From Mycobacterium sp. SMC-8 (GTDB taxonomy: Bacteria > Actinomycetota > Actinomycetes > Mycobacteriales > Mycobacteriaceae): a stretch of 64,000 nucleotides of DNA. The stretch covers positions 3,596,001-3,660,000 of the forward strand of contig NZ_CP079865.1 of the NCBI RefSeq assembly GCF_025263565.1. The letters are read 5' to 3'. Below are positions 35,764 to 44,535 of the stretch, piece by piece (the stretch's first letter is position 1; each line of letters begins with the position of its first letter). The notes under the pieces are model-generated. The model saw nothing but the letters and a program-made list of their open reading frames with translations. It was not told the origin of the DNA and made no database searches. The translations under genes and the position numbers were made by a program.

Positions 35764-37008
35764 TCAAGCCGCCCTGGGTTGATCCTGGTTGATCAGCTTT
35801 TGGAGGGCCCTGTGTTGGGTGGGATCGTAGGCGACTTCGTCGTGCCAGCAGTGCCAGAGGATGTAGAGCCAGGCGCGGGCGAGGATGCGCACGGCGTGGG
35901 GGTGGTCGTGTCCGCGGGCTCGGGCGCGGTTGTAGAGATCGGCAGCCCAGGGGTTGGCTCGACGACTGTCACCGGCGAAATCGCATACGGCGTCGCGGAG
36001 TTGTTTGTCTGCAGCCCAGCGGAATCCGACGTGTTTGACTTTCCCGGACTGGCGGGTGGAGGGGGCGACTCCGGCCAGGCACGCCAGCGATTCGGGGGTG
36101 GGGAACCGTGCGCGGCAGTCGCCCATTTCGGCGAGCAGTCGGGCGGCACGGAAGGTGCCCGAGCGGGGCAGGCTGGTGAAGATATGAGCATCGGCGTGAG
36201 CGTCGAGTTGCTCGGCGATGCTCTGGTCGAGGGTTTTGATCTGGGCGCTCACAGTGCTCAACACCTCGACGAAGGTCGCGGTGATGGTGGCACCGTCGAT
36301 ACCGGTGGCGCCGCGAGGCGCGGCGGTGAGTCGTCGGTGCAGTTCACTGGCGTGGGTGCGGCCGCTGTAGCCAACGCTGGCCAGCCAGTTGGCCATCCGG
36401 GTGACCGAGAGCCAGTCGGCGCGGTCCTGGCAGTCAAAGCGGGCCAAAAAGGCCAGGCTGATCGGCGAGTCGATATCGGCGAACAGCCCGATCGCGCCGG
36501 GAAAGACGATCATCAGATGAGCCCGCAGCTGGTTGGCGATCGCCACGCGGTGAGCGACCAGATTTTTGCGGGCTCGACAGGTCTGACGCAGGGCGACGGT
36601 GGCCGGGCTGTCGGGCTGCAGGGGCCGCAGCCGGGTCCGGTCGGTGCGCAAGGTGTCGGCCAGGACGAACGCGTCGAAGCGGTCGTCTTTGTTGCCGGCC
36701 GATCCGTAGCGCCCGCGCAGGTTCTTCACCTGGTTGGGACTGATCACCACGACGGTGATCCCGGCCTCGAGCAGGGCATCTACAACCGGACCGTCGGGGC
36801 GTTCGATGGCGACTTCTCCGACACCGACGCGCTGCAGTGTGGTGAGCAGATCACGCAGCCCAACGGCGTGGTGACCGATCGTTTTGCGGGTGATCTCGCG
36901 GCCTTTGGCATCGACGATCGAGACCGCGTGATCATCGCGGGCCCAGTCGATTCCACAGGTGAGCCCATTGGTGGGTTCCGTTGGCAGGGTATTTCGGGCA
37001 GACTTCAT
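35764..37008 (-). CDS. IS110-family recombinase/transposase
   Basis: 414 aa. The N-terminal DEDD (RuvC-like) domain starts GIDWARDDHAVSIVDAKG, continues with VAIERPDGPVVDALLEAG and NKDDRFDAFVLADTL. The C-terminal transposase_20 domain has the LPRSGTFRAARLLAEMGD helix-hairpin-helix and SLACLAGVAPSTRQSGKVKHVGFR with the catalytic serine. GAGGAGG precedes the ATG. It acts with a bridge RNA in characterised members. Confidence 0.92.
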   Translation of the reverse strand: MKSARNTLPTEPTNGLTCGIDWARDDHAVSIVDAKGREITRKTIGHHAVGLRDLLTTLQRVGVGEVAIERPDGPVVDALLEAGITVVVISPNQVKNLRGRYGSAGNKDDRFDAFVLADTLRTDRTRLRPLQPDSPATVALRQTCRARKNLVAHRVAIANQLRAHLMIVFPGAIGLFADIDSPISLAFLARFDCQDRADWLSVTRMANWLASVGYSGRTHASELHRRLTAAPRGATGIDGATITATFVEVLSTVSAQIKTLDQSIAEQLDAHADAHIFTSLPRSGTFRAARLLAEMGDCRARFPTPESLACLAGVAPSTRQSGKVKHVGFRWAADKQLRDAVCDFAGDSRRANPWAADLYNRARARGHDHPHAVRILARAWLYILWHCWHDEVAYDPTQHRALQKLINQDQPRAA

Positions 37009-37266
37009 GACAGCCTCCTCGCTGCTAAGCCCAGTGGGGAGGCACCCTTATGTGCAGGTTCCGGGGCACGACTGCCGGTTCGCTCACTGAGCGGCGCTCG
37101 GTGGCGCATAGCCCTGTCGACGGTCAACGCGCCCCGGGTAACCACTGGCCTCCGCAGAACTCATGCTGGACATCGAATGTGTCGAGCGAGCAGGGCGATA
37201 GATCAGCGGCACCTCGGGTGCATCGGCAATCCATCCAAGATCACCGACACAAGGATGGTGCACCAG
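37009..37266 (-). ncRNA. Candidate bridge (guide) RNA of the IS110 element
   Basis: The element's only sizeable non-coding stretch is upstream of the transposase, where IS110-group elements encode the bridge RNA. On the transcribed strand it contains GCATGAG (37166-37160), complementary to CTCATGC of the reconstructed target, and CCAGTG (37148-37143), complementary to CACTGG at the element's own left end. These are short matches found by eye and could be chance. Several stem-loops seem possible. Confidence 0.5.
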
Positions 37267-37606
37267 TGAGCCCGGTGATGGGCCAGAACTCTTCGGGCGT
37301 GGTCACCTTGACGTAGTCGATGTCGCCCGGATGGGTCGGGGCGATGTACTGGTCCTTGACGATGTCGACGACGGTGTCGTCCGGCGTGGGGCAGGTGGTG
37401 CCACACATGATCAGCGCGGTGGTGTCGGCGGACATGTCGACGGCGGGTGGGCTTGTCAACGGCGGCCCCAGCGGGGCTGTGGCCACCACCAGCATCGCGC
37501 TTGCGATGGTCGCCATCCTTCGTGCGAAGGAGCTGAGGCGACGACGCTGTCGTTGCCGGGCGGACACCGATGACCGAACCGGACATAGGTGCGTTTTGAT
37601 TGTCAT
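37267..37606 (-). pseudogene. PE-PPE domain protein, N-terminal part (split by IS110)
   Basis: From ATG 37606: an Arg-rich start, a hydrophobic signal-like segment (MATIASAMLVVATAPLGPP) with probable export, then the beginning of the PE-PPE domain, TTALIMCGTTCPTPDDTVVDIVKDQYIAPTHPGD, up to EEFWPITGL. It is interrupted at the IS110 junction and continues in frame at 35749. Confidence 0.85.
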
Positions 37607-37712
37607 TTCCGCCCCGGCTCAGCTCAGGGCACGACCTCGACACCGGGTCGTACCGACACATACAAGATCGTCGCCTGCGGCGGAGCAGAACCCCTCAGTA
37701 GTCAGGTACCTA

Positions 37713-37750
37713 TAACTGTCGGATCCGCAGGTAACTGTCGGATCCGCAGG
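37713..37750. repeat. Perfect 19-bp tandem repeat
   Basis: TAACTGTCGGATCCGCAGG occurs twice without a gap, about 107 bp upstream of the PE-PPE start. It could be an operator pair or a simple duplication. Confidence 0.85.
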
Positions 37751-37966
37751 CTCGAAGGTGGCTGGGGTACGCCCGCCCGGGCGCCGCGCGATCGTGTCCC
37801 GCCCGGGGATCGGGTGGTGCCGAGCGGGTGCACGAACACGCGCACGGTGGCGCGCTGTCTGACATGCGTTTCTCGATGTTTGCTGGCAGCGTGTGGCCGT
37901 CTTGGCACTGGCGCAGGGATGTCGGTGGGTGCTGATAGATAGGTGTGTCATGGCATCCTTTGCGCC

Positions 37967-37999
37967 GCGACACGCCGGTGTGACATGCGACACGCCGGT
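37967..37999. repeat. Two 13-bp direct repeats upstream of nrdHIE
   Basis: GCGACACGCCGGT at 37967-37979 and 37987-37999, two helical turns apart (20 bp). This spacing suits a regulator bound on one face of the DNA. Confidence 0.7.
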
Positions 38000-38047
38000 C
38001 CGTGCGCCTCCGAAGTGCTTACGACCTGGGAATTTCAGAAATGTCAT

Positions 38048-38095
38048 TCAGAACATCTTGTATCCCTTCTGAATGTCGGCCACTAGGTGTAGTGT
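38048..38095 (+). promoter_or_regulatory. Paired NrdR-like boxes before nrdHIE
   Basis: TCAGAACATCTTGTAT (38048-38063, weak) and CCACTAGGTGTAGTGT (38080-38095, good dyad) are 32 bp apart, three helical turns, the arrangement of NrdR sites. The same pair with the same spacing precedes nrdF at 59040-59087. NrdR, encoded elsewhere, would repress both when dATP is high. Confidence 0.65.
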
Positions 38096-38296
38096 TTCGA
38101 ACACCGACGGACCCCCAAGATGTGGGGTCGGCCGGAGCCAGAAGTGCCGGCGCCGTCGGGTCCCCGATACACCAGCACTCGGCCCGGACGGCCTGGAATT
38201 TTAGGCGCCGTCGGACCGCTGATAACAGCGAGAAGCACCACCGAAGCAGTTGCCAGCCCGTTTTGCCCCACCTTGGCGTTAGGAGCCGTACCGCAG

Positions 38297-38551
38297 ATGA
38301 CTCAGCCAGCACCCGTCACCGTGTACACCAAGCCGGCCTGCGTGCAGTGCAACGCCACCTACAAGGCCCTGGACAAGGCGGGCATCGCCTACGACGTCGT
38401 CGACATCAGCCTGGACAACGAGGCCCGCGACTACGTGATGGCCCTGGGCTACCTGCAGGCACCGGTTGTGGTCGCGGGCAACGACCACTGGTCGGGCTTC
38501 CGTCCCGACCGGATCAAGGCGCTGGCAGGCGCCGTCAGCGCAACGGCATGA
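38297..38551 (+). CDS. nrdH: Glutaredoxin-like protein NrdH
   Basis: 84 aa from ATG 38297 with AGGAG upstream; the frame extends to 38120 through the regulatory gap. It has the redox motif CVQC (residues 14-17) after VTVYTKPA and the NrdH ending WSGFRPDRIKAL. It supplies electrons to the class Ib ribonucleotide reductase, being reduced by thioredoxin reductase. First gene of the nrdHIE operon. Confidence 0.95.
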   Translation: MTQPAPVTVYTKPACVQCNATYKALDKAGIAYDVVDISLDNEARDYVMALGYLQAPVVVAGNDHWSGFRPDRIKALAGAVSATA

Positions 38552-38628
38552 CGGGGGTGGCCACCGGCCACCACTGAGCAGTACGCGGGTAATCGGGATC
38601 GGACAGACCGGAAGCGGAGGGGGCCAGC

Positions 38629-39099
38629 ATGAGCAATCTCGTCTACTTCTCCAGCGTCTCGGAGAACACGCACCGCTTCGTTCAGAAGCTGGAGATTCCG
38701 GCCACCCGGATTCCGATCCACGGGCGCATCGAGGACCCCGAGGTCGTCCGAGAGCCCTACGTGCTGGTGCTGCCCACCTACGGTGGCGGGCACGCCATTG
38801 GTCCCGATCCCGATCGCGGGGGCTACGTGCCCAAGCAGGTGATCGCCTTCCTCAACAACGAACACAACCGGTCGTTGATCCGCGGCGTCATCGCCGCGGG
38901 CAACACCAACTTCGGCGCCGAATTCGGATACGCGGGGGTTGTCGTCTCCCGTAAGTGTGGCGTCCCTTTCCTGTACCGATTCGAACTCATGGGAACCACG
39001 GACGACGTGTTCGCCGTCCGTGCGGGCCTGAGTGATTTTTGGGCCGACGCCCGGAAGGACCAGACGTGTCACCAACCGTCACAGCTGCAGAACCTGTAA
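38629..39099 (+). CDS. nrdI: Flavodoxin-like NrdI
   Basis: 156 aa. It starts [18 protein letters not shown] with the FMN phosphate loop and contains LVLPTYGGG and [15 protein letters not shown]. NrdI is the flavoprotein that oxidises the di-manganese centre of NrdF to make the tyrosyl radical. Its 3' end overlaps the start of nrdE by 34 nt. Confidence 0.95.
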   Translation: MSNLVYFSSVSENTHRFVQKLEIPATRIPIHGRIEDPEVVREPYVLVLPTYGGGHAIGPDPDRGGYVPKQVIAFLNNEHNRSLIRGVIAAGNTNFGAEFGYAGVVVSRKCGVPFLYRFELMGTTDDVFAVRAGLSDFWADARKDQTCHQPSQLQNL

Positions 39100-41234
39100 C
39101 CACCGGCGCGCACGCGCTTCCGGGGGAGACGGATTACCACGCGCTCAACGCGATGCTGAATCTCTACGACGCCGACGGCAAGATTCAGTTCGACAAGGAC
39201 GTGCAGGCGGCGCGCGAGTATTTCTTGCAGCACGTCAACCAGAACACGGTGTTCTTCCACAGTCAGGATGAGAAGCTCGACTACCTGATCGAGAAGGAGT
39301 ACTACGAGCGCGAGGTGCTCGACCAGTACTCGCGCAACTTCGTCAAGGAATTGCTGGATCGCGCGTACGCCAAGAAGTTCCGGTTCCCGACGTTCGTCGG
39401 CGCGTTCAAGTACTACACGTCCTACACGCTCAAGACCTTCGACGGGAAGCGCTACCTGGAGCGCTTCGAGGACCGCGTGGTGATGGTGGCGCTGACCCTG
39501 GCCGCCGGCGACACCACGCTGGCCGAGAAGCTCGTCGACGAGATCATCGACGGCAGGTTCCAGCCGGCCACCCCGACATTCCTGAACTCGGGCAAGAAGC
39601 AGCGCGGCGAGCCGGTGAGCTGCTTCCTGCTGCGCATCGAGGACAACATGGAGTCGATCGGCCGCTCGATCAACTCGGCGCTGCAGCTGTCCAAGCGCGG
39701 TGGCGGAGTCGCGTTGCTGCTGACCAACATTCGCGAGCACGGCGCGCCGATCAAGAACATCGAGAACCAGAGCTCCGGCGTCATCCCGATCATGAAGCTG
39801 CTGGAGGACTCGTTCTCCTACGCCAACCAGCTCGGTGCCCGCCAGGGTGCCGGCGCGGTGTACCTGCATGCCCACCATCCCGACATCTACCGCTTCCTGG
39901 ACACCAAGCGGGAGAACGCGGATGAGAAGATCCGGATCAAGACGCTGAGCCTGGGCGTGGTGATTCCCGACATCACCTTCGAGCTGGCCAAGAAGAACGA
40001 GGACATGTATCTGTTCTCGCCGTACGACGTCGAGCGGGTCTACGGCGTTCCGTTCGCCGACATCTCGGTCACCGAGAAGTATTACGAGATGGTCGACGAC
40101 GCGCGGATCCGCAAGACCAAGATCAAGGCGCGCGAGTTCTTCCAGACCCTGGCCGAGCTGCAGTTCGAGTCGGGCTACCCGTACATCATGTTCGAGGACA
40201 CGGTGAACCGGGCCAATCCCATCGCGGGCAAGATCACCCATTCGAACCTGTGCTCGGAGATCCTGCAGGTCTCGACGCCGTCGGAGTTCAACGACGACCT
40301 GTCCTACAAGAAGGTCGGCAAGGACATCTCCTGCAACCTCGGGTCGCTGAACATCGCCAAGGCGATGGACTCACCGGACTTCGCGCAGACCATCGAGGTC
40401 GCGATCCGGGCGCTGACCGCGGTGAGCGACCAAACCAGCATCACGTCGGTGCCCTCGATCGAGCAGGGCAACAATGACTCTCACGCGATCGGGCTGGGGC
40501 AGATGAACCTGCACGGCTATCTGGCGCGCGAGCGGATCTTCTACGGCTCCGACGAGGGCGTGGACTTCACCAACATCTACTTCTACACGGTGCTCTACCA
40601 CGCGCTGCGCGCGTCGAATCGCATTGCGATCGAGCGGGGTACGGCGTTCAAGGGCTTCGAGAAATCCAAGTACGCGTCGGGGGAGTTCTTCGACAAGTAC
40701 ACCGATCACGTGTGGGAGCCCAAGACCGACAAGGTGCGTCAACTTTTCGCCGATGCCGGCATCCGCATCCCCGATCAGCAGGACTGGACGCGGCTCAAGG
40801 AGTCCGTACAGCAGCACGGCATCTACAACCAGAACCTGCAGGCCGTCCCCCCGACGGGCTCGATCTCCTACATCAACCATTCGACGAGCTCGATCCACCC
40901 GATCGCCAGCAAGGTCGAGATCCGCAAGGAAGGCAAGATCGGGCGGGTCTATTACCCGGCGCCCTACATGACCAACGACAACCTGGAGTACTACCAGGAC
41001 GCGTACGAGATCGGCTACGAGAAGGTCATCGACACCTACGCCGCAGCCACCCAGCACGTCGACCAGGGATTGAGCCTGACGCTGTTCTTCAAGGACACCG
41101 CCACCACCCGCGACGTGAACAAGGCGCAGATCTACGCGTGGCGCAAGGGCATCAAGACGCTGTACTACATCCGGCTGCGCCAGATGGCCCTCGAAGGCAC
41201 CGAGGTCGAGGGTTGCGTCAGCTGCATGCTGTAG
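39066..41234 (+). CDS. nrdE: Class Ib ribonucleotide reductase, alpha subunit
   Basis: 722 aa from GTG 39066 with AAGGAC upstream. It shows [17 protein letters not shown] (active-site cysteine), [21 protein letters not shown], the NLCSEI and [17 protein letters not shown] motifs and the C-terminal redox pair GCVSCML. The short N-terminus lacks an ATP cone, as in class Ib. It reduces ribonucleoside diphosphates together with NrdF. Confidence 0.96.
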   Translation: MSPTVTAAEPVTTGAHALPGETDYHALNAMLNLYDADGKIQFDKDVQAAREYFLQHVNQNTVFFHSQDEKLDYLIEKEYYEREVLDQYSRNFVKELLDRAYAKKFRFPTFVGAFKYYTSYTLKTFDGKRYLERFEDRVVMVALTLAAGDTTLAEKLVDEIIDGRFQPATPTFLNSGKKQRGEPVSCFLLRIEDNMESIGRSINSALQLSKRGGGVALLLTNIREHGAPIKNIENQSSGVIPIMKLLEDSFSYANQLGARQGAGAVYLHAHHPDIYRFLDTKRENADEKIRIKTLSLGVVIPDITFELAKKNEDMYLFSPYDVERVYGVPFADISVTEKYYEMVDDARIRKTKIKAREFFQTLAELQFESGYPYIMFEDTVNRANPIAGKITHSNLCSEILQVSTPSEFNDDLSYKKVGKDISCNLGSLNIAKAMDSPDFAQTIEVAIRALTAVSDQTSITSVPSIEQGNNDSHAIGLGQMNLHGYLARERIFYGSDEGVDFTNIYFYTVLYHALRASNRIAIERGTAFKGFEKSKYASGEFFDKYTDHVWEPKTDKVRQLFADAGIRIPDQQDWTRLKESVQQHGIYNQNLQAVPPTGSISYINHSTSSIHPIASKVEIRKEGKIGRVYYPAPYMTNDNLEYYQDAYEIGYEKVIDTYAAATQHVDQGLSLTLFFKDTATTRDVNKAQIYAWRKGIKTLYYIRLRQMALEGTEVEGCVSCML

Positions 41235-41272
41235 GGCGATACGACTGAGACAAGTATTGGTGAAGGATGATC

Positions 41273-41662
41273 ATGAGTGATCAAGGTGACAGTCCGCTGT
41301 TTATACTCGGCGTACCTGAACTGCGAAAGCGGCTCAAGCTGGCCGGCTTTCGCGGAAGCGTGCGGGCCCTGAGCGCCGTAGATGGGTTGCCTAACGCAGA
41401 AGCACTATGTGCGTACATTCGGTGTTCGAGAAGTGACGTCCACGAGGTATTCATCAACACGCGGGCGCTTTGCAGCCACCACCACCTAACTGTCGACGTA
41501 TTGGACCTTGTAAATGCTTACAGAACCGGCAATCTCGATCGTGGATGGAATCGCTTGCCTAACGGCGACGCCTCGACAGGGGTCCTGACACGTGAAGCCG
41601 CGGCTGAGGCAGGTATTTCTGCAGATGACTGTGCGCCGAACCCATATCGAAGCGCGGGCTAG
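41273..41662 (+). CDS. Hypothetical protein downstream of nrdE
   Basis: 129 aa from ATG 41273 (GAAGGA 5 nt upstream); ATG 41267 is two codons longer. The sequence (FILGVPELRKRLKLAGFRGS, AEALCAYIRCSRSDVHEVFINTRALC) matches no family I know. Its base composition is visibly less GC-rich than its neighbours, a sign of transfer. It has the same direction as nrdE but nothing ties it to nucleotide metabolism. Confidence 0.5.
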   Translation: MSDQGDSPLFILGVPELRKRLKLAGFRGSVRALSAVDGLPNAEALCAYIRCSRSDVHEVFINTRALCSHHHLTVDVLDLVNAYRTGNLDRGWNRLPNGDASTGVLTREAAAEAGISADDCAPNPYRSAG

Positions 41663-41878
41663 CGCCGCGCTCGATAACGCTGAGTTCGTCTGTGGAACCA
41701 CGTACGTTGGGGCGGCAAATTGGCTGGCTACGCATATGCCGCAGGAAGCGTCAACATGTGATGACTGACAAACTTTGACTGCTGGCGTGAACGTAGCTTG
41801 ATGGTTCAGCCTGTACTTGTCCATCCCTAGCCGCTCTGACAGCGTCTCGGATGGGTTTGTGAGCCAAAAGGCTCCTTG

Positions 41879-42043
41879 GTGTCGACCACGGCCGAAGTTG
41901 TCCTGATCATCGTGCTGGTATTCGGGATCGTGCTGGTGATTTTCGCGGCGATCTATGCCTGGAAGAAGTGGGTGAACGGCACTTGGTTCGAGCAGCGCAT
42001 TGACCGGTTTTTTGATCGGCTCAACGATCTGTTCGGCCTTTAA
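41879..42043 (+). CDS. Small single-span membrane protein
   Basis: 54 aa from GTG 41879 to TAA 42043, with AAAAGG upstream. After STTAE comes one long hydrophobic segment (VVLIIVLVFGIVLVIFAAIY), then WKKWVNGTW and a charged amphipathic tail ending DRLNDLFGL. This reads like a genuine small membrane protein of unknown role. The 216 bp before it (41663-41878) show nothing recognisable. Confidence 0.5.
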   Translation: MSTTAEVVLIIVLVFGIVLVIFAAIYAWKKWVNGTWFEQRIDRFFDRLNDLFGL

Positions 42044-42125
42044 GCAAGGCGCCAGCGCCTGACTGTGGGCCTTAGATACGCGATCTGGTGATCATGCGCG
42101 CATAAGGCCCAAAGTCGGCGGCGGC

Positions 42126-42506
42126 TCAGCTGTCGCGTTCCGCTCGTAGAGACTTGAGGCGACGTTGCTCGCGGAGCACCGCCTGGTAGCTCTCGCGTTC
42201 GGCCGTCAGCCATTCGGGCTTCTCTTCGAGCAGGGCGTTGATCTGCTCGGTGGTGAGCGCACCGTCGACGTCGTTGCGGGCCAACGCCGCGATCGAGACG
42301 CCGAGCTTGGCAGCGACGAGGTTCTTCGGGTGCGGCCCGTTCTTGCGCAGATCGGTCAGCCACTGCGGCGGGTCGTCCTGCAGCGCGGCCAGCTCGGCGC
42401 GGGTGATCGGATTCTGCTGGAAGTCCTCGGGCGTCGCGGGCAGGTAGACGTCCAGCTTCTTCGCCGCGGTCGCGGGCTTCATGGACTGCGCGTTCGGCCT
42501 GCTCAT
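42126..42506 (-). CDS. DUF5997 family protein
   Basis: 126 aa. A compact helical protein with KPATAAKKLDVYLPATPEDFQQNPITRAEL and PPQWLTDLRKNGPHPKNLVAAKLGVSIAALARNDVDGALTTEQI, which I recognise as the actinobacterial DUF5997 family. It stands divergently, 41 bp from the LysR-effector-domain gene, a frequent pairing. It may carry the DNA-binding or partner function for that protein. Confidence 0.75.
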   Translation of the reverse strand: MSRPNAQSMKPATAAKKLDVYLPATPEDFQQNPITRAELAALQDDPPQWLTDLRKNGPHPKNLVAAKLGVSIAALARNDVDGALTTEQINALLEEKPEWLTAERESYQAVLREQRRLKSLRAERDS

Positions 42507-42547
42507 GGCTAGAGCTTAACGACGACACCCGCCGGTAGCCTGATGCG

Positions 42548-43252
42548 GTGACCCGGCCCTCGCTGACCCTCGGATACGTCCCGGGTGCGACGCCGGGAAA
42601 ATGGGCGCGAACCTGGACGGACCGCCACCCGGAGGTGCCGCTGCACCTGCGCAGTGTCACCGCCGCCGACGCCGTCGCCGCGGTCCGAGACGGCAGCGTC
42701 GACGTCGCGGTGCTGCGATTGCCCGCCGACCTTTCGGGTCTCGCCGTCATCCCGCTGTACGAAGAGACGACGGTCGTGGTGGTGCCGGTCGAGCACGTGC
42801 TGACCGCGGCCAACGAGGTCGACCCGGGTGAGTTGCTCGACGAAGCCATCCTGACTCCGCTGGACACCGTCGTGGACTGGCCGCACGCGCCCGGTGACCC
42901 CGTCGAGCATCGGCCCAAAACCACCGAAGCGGCAACGGAACTCGTCGCAGCTGGGCTCGGGGTGCTCCTCCTGCCTCAGTCGCTGGCCCGGCTGCATCAC
43001 CGCAAGGACCTCACGTATCGACCCGTGGTCGGCGCTCCGACCTGCTCGGTGGCGCTCGCCTTCCCCGAGGGACCACAGTCGGAAATCCTCGAGGAGTTCA
43101 TCGGGATCGTGCGCGGTCGCAAACCCGGCTCGTCCCGCGGGCAGGCCGCACCGGAGCGCAAGCGGACGGCGCGGGAGAAGACGCTGGCCAAACAGGCAGC
43201 CCGCGCCGCCGCGGGGAAAGTCACGCGCAAGCCCGGGCGCGGCCGTCGCTGA
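42548..43252 (+). CDS. LysR-type effector-binding domain protein without HTH
   Basis: 234 aa. It begins directly at the ligand-binding domain (LTLGYVPGATPGKWARTWTDRHPEVPL), with VRDGSVDVAVLRLP and ELVAAGLGVLLLPQSLARL, and ends in a Lys/Arg-rich tail (KRTAREKTLAKQAARAAAGKVTRKPGRGRR). There is no N-terminal winged helix and no start upstream that could encode one, since the DUF5997 gene diverges there. The basic tail could contact nucleic acid. Role unknown. Confidence 0.8.
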   Translation: MTRPSLTLGYVPGATPGKWARTWTDRHPEVPLHLRSVTAADAVAAVRDGSVDVAVLRLPADLSGLAVIPLYEETTVVVVPVEHVLTAANEVDPGELLDEAILTPLDTVVDWPHAPGDPVEHRPKTTEAATELVAAGLGVLLLPQSLARLHHRKDLTYRPVVGAPTCSVALAFPEGPQSEILEEFIGIVRGRKPGSSRGQAAPERKRTAREKTLAKQAARAAAGKVTRKPGRGRR

Positions 43253-43261
43253 CCCATGGTC

Positions 43262-43301
43262 CAAGGTAAGGCTTGCCTCTATCGGCGTGTGCTCCTACAT
43301 T
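43262..43301 (+). promoter_or_regulatory. Promoter with IdeR-like iron box
   Basis: CAAGGTAAGGCTTGCCTCT (43262-43280) matches 13 of 19 positions of the IdeR/DtxR consensus. It overlaps the -35 element of a promoter TTGCCT (43273) - 17 bp - TACATT (43296). Binding of iron-loaded IdeR there would repress the MTB12-like/ABC operon. Confidence 0.5.
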
Positions 43302-43304
43302 AAG

Positions 43305-43318
43305 CGGAAAGTTTTCCG
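43305..43318. promoter_or_regulatory. Palindrome near the transcription start of the MTB12-like gene
   Basis: CGGAAAGTTTTCCG has perfect 6-bp arms and a 2-bp centre. It sits just after the -10 element, where a repressor, perhaps the SufR-like protein encoded at 46120, could act. Confidence 0.4.
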
Positions 43319-43336
43319 GTTAATTAGGGGTGAGAC

Positions 43337-43837
43337 ATGGCCCGACGGCTACGCGCGACCCAGGCGGCGGTGACGGCCTCGGTCGCCATGGCGTTGGCGA
43401 CGGTCACAGCGCCCGCTGCGACTGCCGATCCCGCGGTTCACGCCGACCCGATGGCAGCAGATGACTTCGCGATCATCTCCGAGGTGCCCTCGCTGGCAGA
43501 ACTCGACGCACAGATTCGTCTCCTGGTCGCCTCGCCCGCCCCGGATGACGTCAAGGCCGCGCAACTGGAGGGCGGTTCGCGCGCCGTCGTGGTGCCGAAG
43601 ATGATCTACCGCGTCGGCTTCTTTCGGCCGCCCAGAGGGTCGAGCATGGTCACCGGCCCCGAGACCCACGAGCCGGACAGGCACACCGCGGTGATCAACG
43701 CGAGTCGGCAGGGTGCGCCGACCGTGCAGGTCGTCGCCGAATGGCGGCGTATCGACGGCCGGTGGAAGCTGGCGAGCAAATCACTGTGCAACGGCATCAA
43801 GACGATCGGCCTGCCGGTCCCGTGCAACTTCGAATGA
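43337..43837 (+). CDS. Secreted MTB12-like (low-molecular-weight antigen) protein
   Basis: 166 aa. Signal peptide: RRLR, a hydrophobic core AAVTASVAMALATVTAPAA and a likely cut after ATA. The mature part resembles the MTB12/CFP-2 fold in layout: VPSLAELDAQIRLLVASPAPDDVKAAQLEGG, a middle beta region, and a WRRIDGRWKLASKSLCNGI ending like the GWMLSRAS end of MTB12. The match is by eye. Its stop overlaps the start of the ABC ATPase (ATGA), so it heads that operon. Confidence 0.65.
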   Translation: MARRLRATQAAVTASVAMALATVTAPAATADPAVHADPMAADDFAIISEVPSLAELDAQIRLLVASPAPDDVKAAQLEGGSRAVVVPKMIYRVGFFRPPRGSSMVTGPETHEPDRHTAVINASRQGAPTVQVVAEWRRIDGRWKLASKSLCNGIKTIGLPVPCNFE

Positions 43838-44535
43838 TCGAAACATCGTTTCTCGCCAAGAGTTTCGGCTCCACACTGGTGCTCGACGGCGTCTCCGTCG
43901 AGCTTCCGGCAGGTACGGTGACGGCACTGCTGGGCCTCAATGGAGCAGGCAAGACCACGCTTCTGCGGCTGATCGCGGGACTGGATCGCCCGGACCGCGG
44001 CACCGTCACGGTGAACGGTCGCCCGCCCAACGGGGACCCCGATCAGGTCGGTGTTCACCTCGGCCCCGGCGCGCTCGATCCGCGCCAGACGGTCGTGCGG
44101 CACCTCAGGTGGCTGGCTGCGCTCGCCGGTGCTGCGGCGGACAGGGTCACCGACGTTCTGGAGGAAACCGGGCTTTATACGCAGCGCCGGGAGCGGATCG
44201 GCGCGCTGTCGCTGGGCGCCAGGCAGCGGCTGTCCATCGCGGGCGCGCTGTTGTGCCGGCCACGGGCGTTGCTGTTCGACGAACCGCTCAACGGCCTCGA
44301 CGTCCCCGGGATCGTCTGGTTCCGTGGGCTTCTCCGACGACTCTCCGACGACGGGTGTGCGGTGGTCGTAGCGACGCATCTGCTCGCCGAAGTCGTGCTG
44401 TCCGCCGATCACGTGCTGCTGCTCGACAGCGGCCGTCCGCGAGTACACGGTGCCCTCGATGACGTCATACCCACCGGCTACGAACCGCGCGATTGGTTGG
44501 AATCGGCACTGCTCGATGCGGCGATGTACGCATGA
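43834..44535 (+). CDS. ABC transporter ATP-binding protein
   Basis: 233 aa from ATG 43834, which overlaps the previous stop. Walker A GLNGAGKTT (about residues 36-44), signature ALSLGARQRLSIAGALL (degenerate LSGGQ: LSLGA), Walker B RALLFDEPLNGLD and the H-loop VVVATH. It pairs with the permease that follows. The direction of transport is probably export, as in other single ATPase plus single permease systems. Confidence 0.9.
   Translation: MIETSFLAKSFGSTLVLDGVSVELPAGTVTALLGLNGAGKTTLLRLIAGLDRPDRGTVTVNGRPPNGDPDQVGVHLGPGALDPRQTVVRHLRWLAALAGAAADRVTDVLEETGLYTQRRERIGALSLGARQRLSIAGALLCRPRALLFDEPLNGLDVPGIVWFRGLLRRLSDDGCAVVVATHLLAEVVLSADHVLLLDSGRPRVHGALDDVIPTGYEPRDWLESALLDAAMYA

Larger units (their letters stand above)
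35754..37266 (-). mobile_element. IS110-family insertion sequence
   Basis: About 1.51 kb inside a PE-PPE gene. There are no terminal inverted repeats; the 4-nt TGAG is shared at both junctions. On the coding strand the target reads GGG-CT-CATGCG, the left end joins as GGG-CT-CACTGG and the right end as GGGCAA-CT-CATGCG, so the exchange can be placed at a CT core, as known for IS110 elements. The 258 bp before the transposase gene are non-coding. Confidence 0.88.
37607..38296. other. Regulatory gap between the PE-PPE gene and nrdH
   Basis: 690 bp with no supported gene. It holds a 19-bp tandem repeat, a pair of 13-bp direct repeats and the paired NrdR-like boxes, listed separately. The two divergent genes must have their promoters here. 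Confidence 0.6.
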
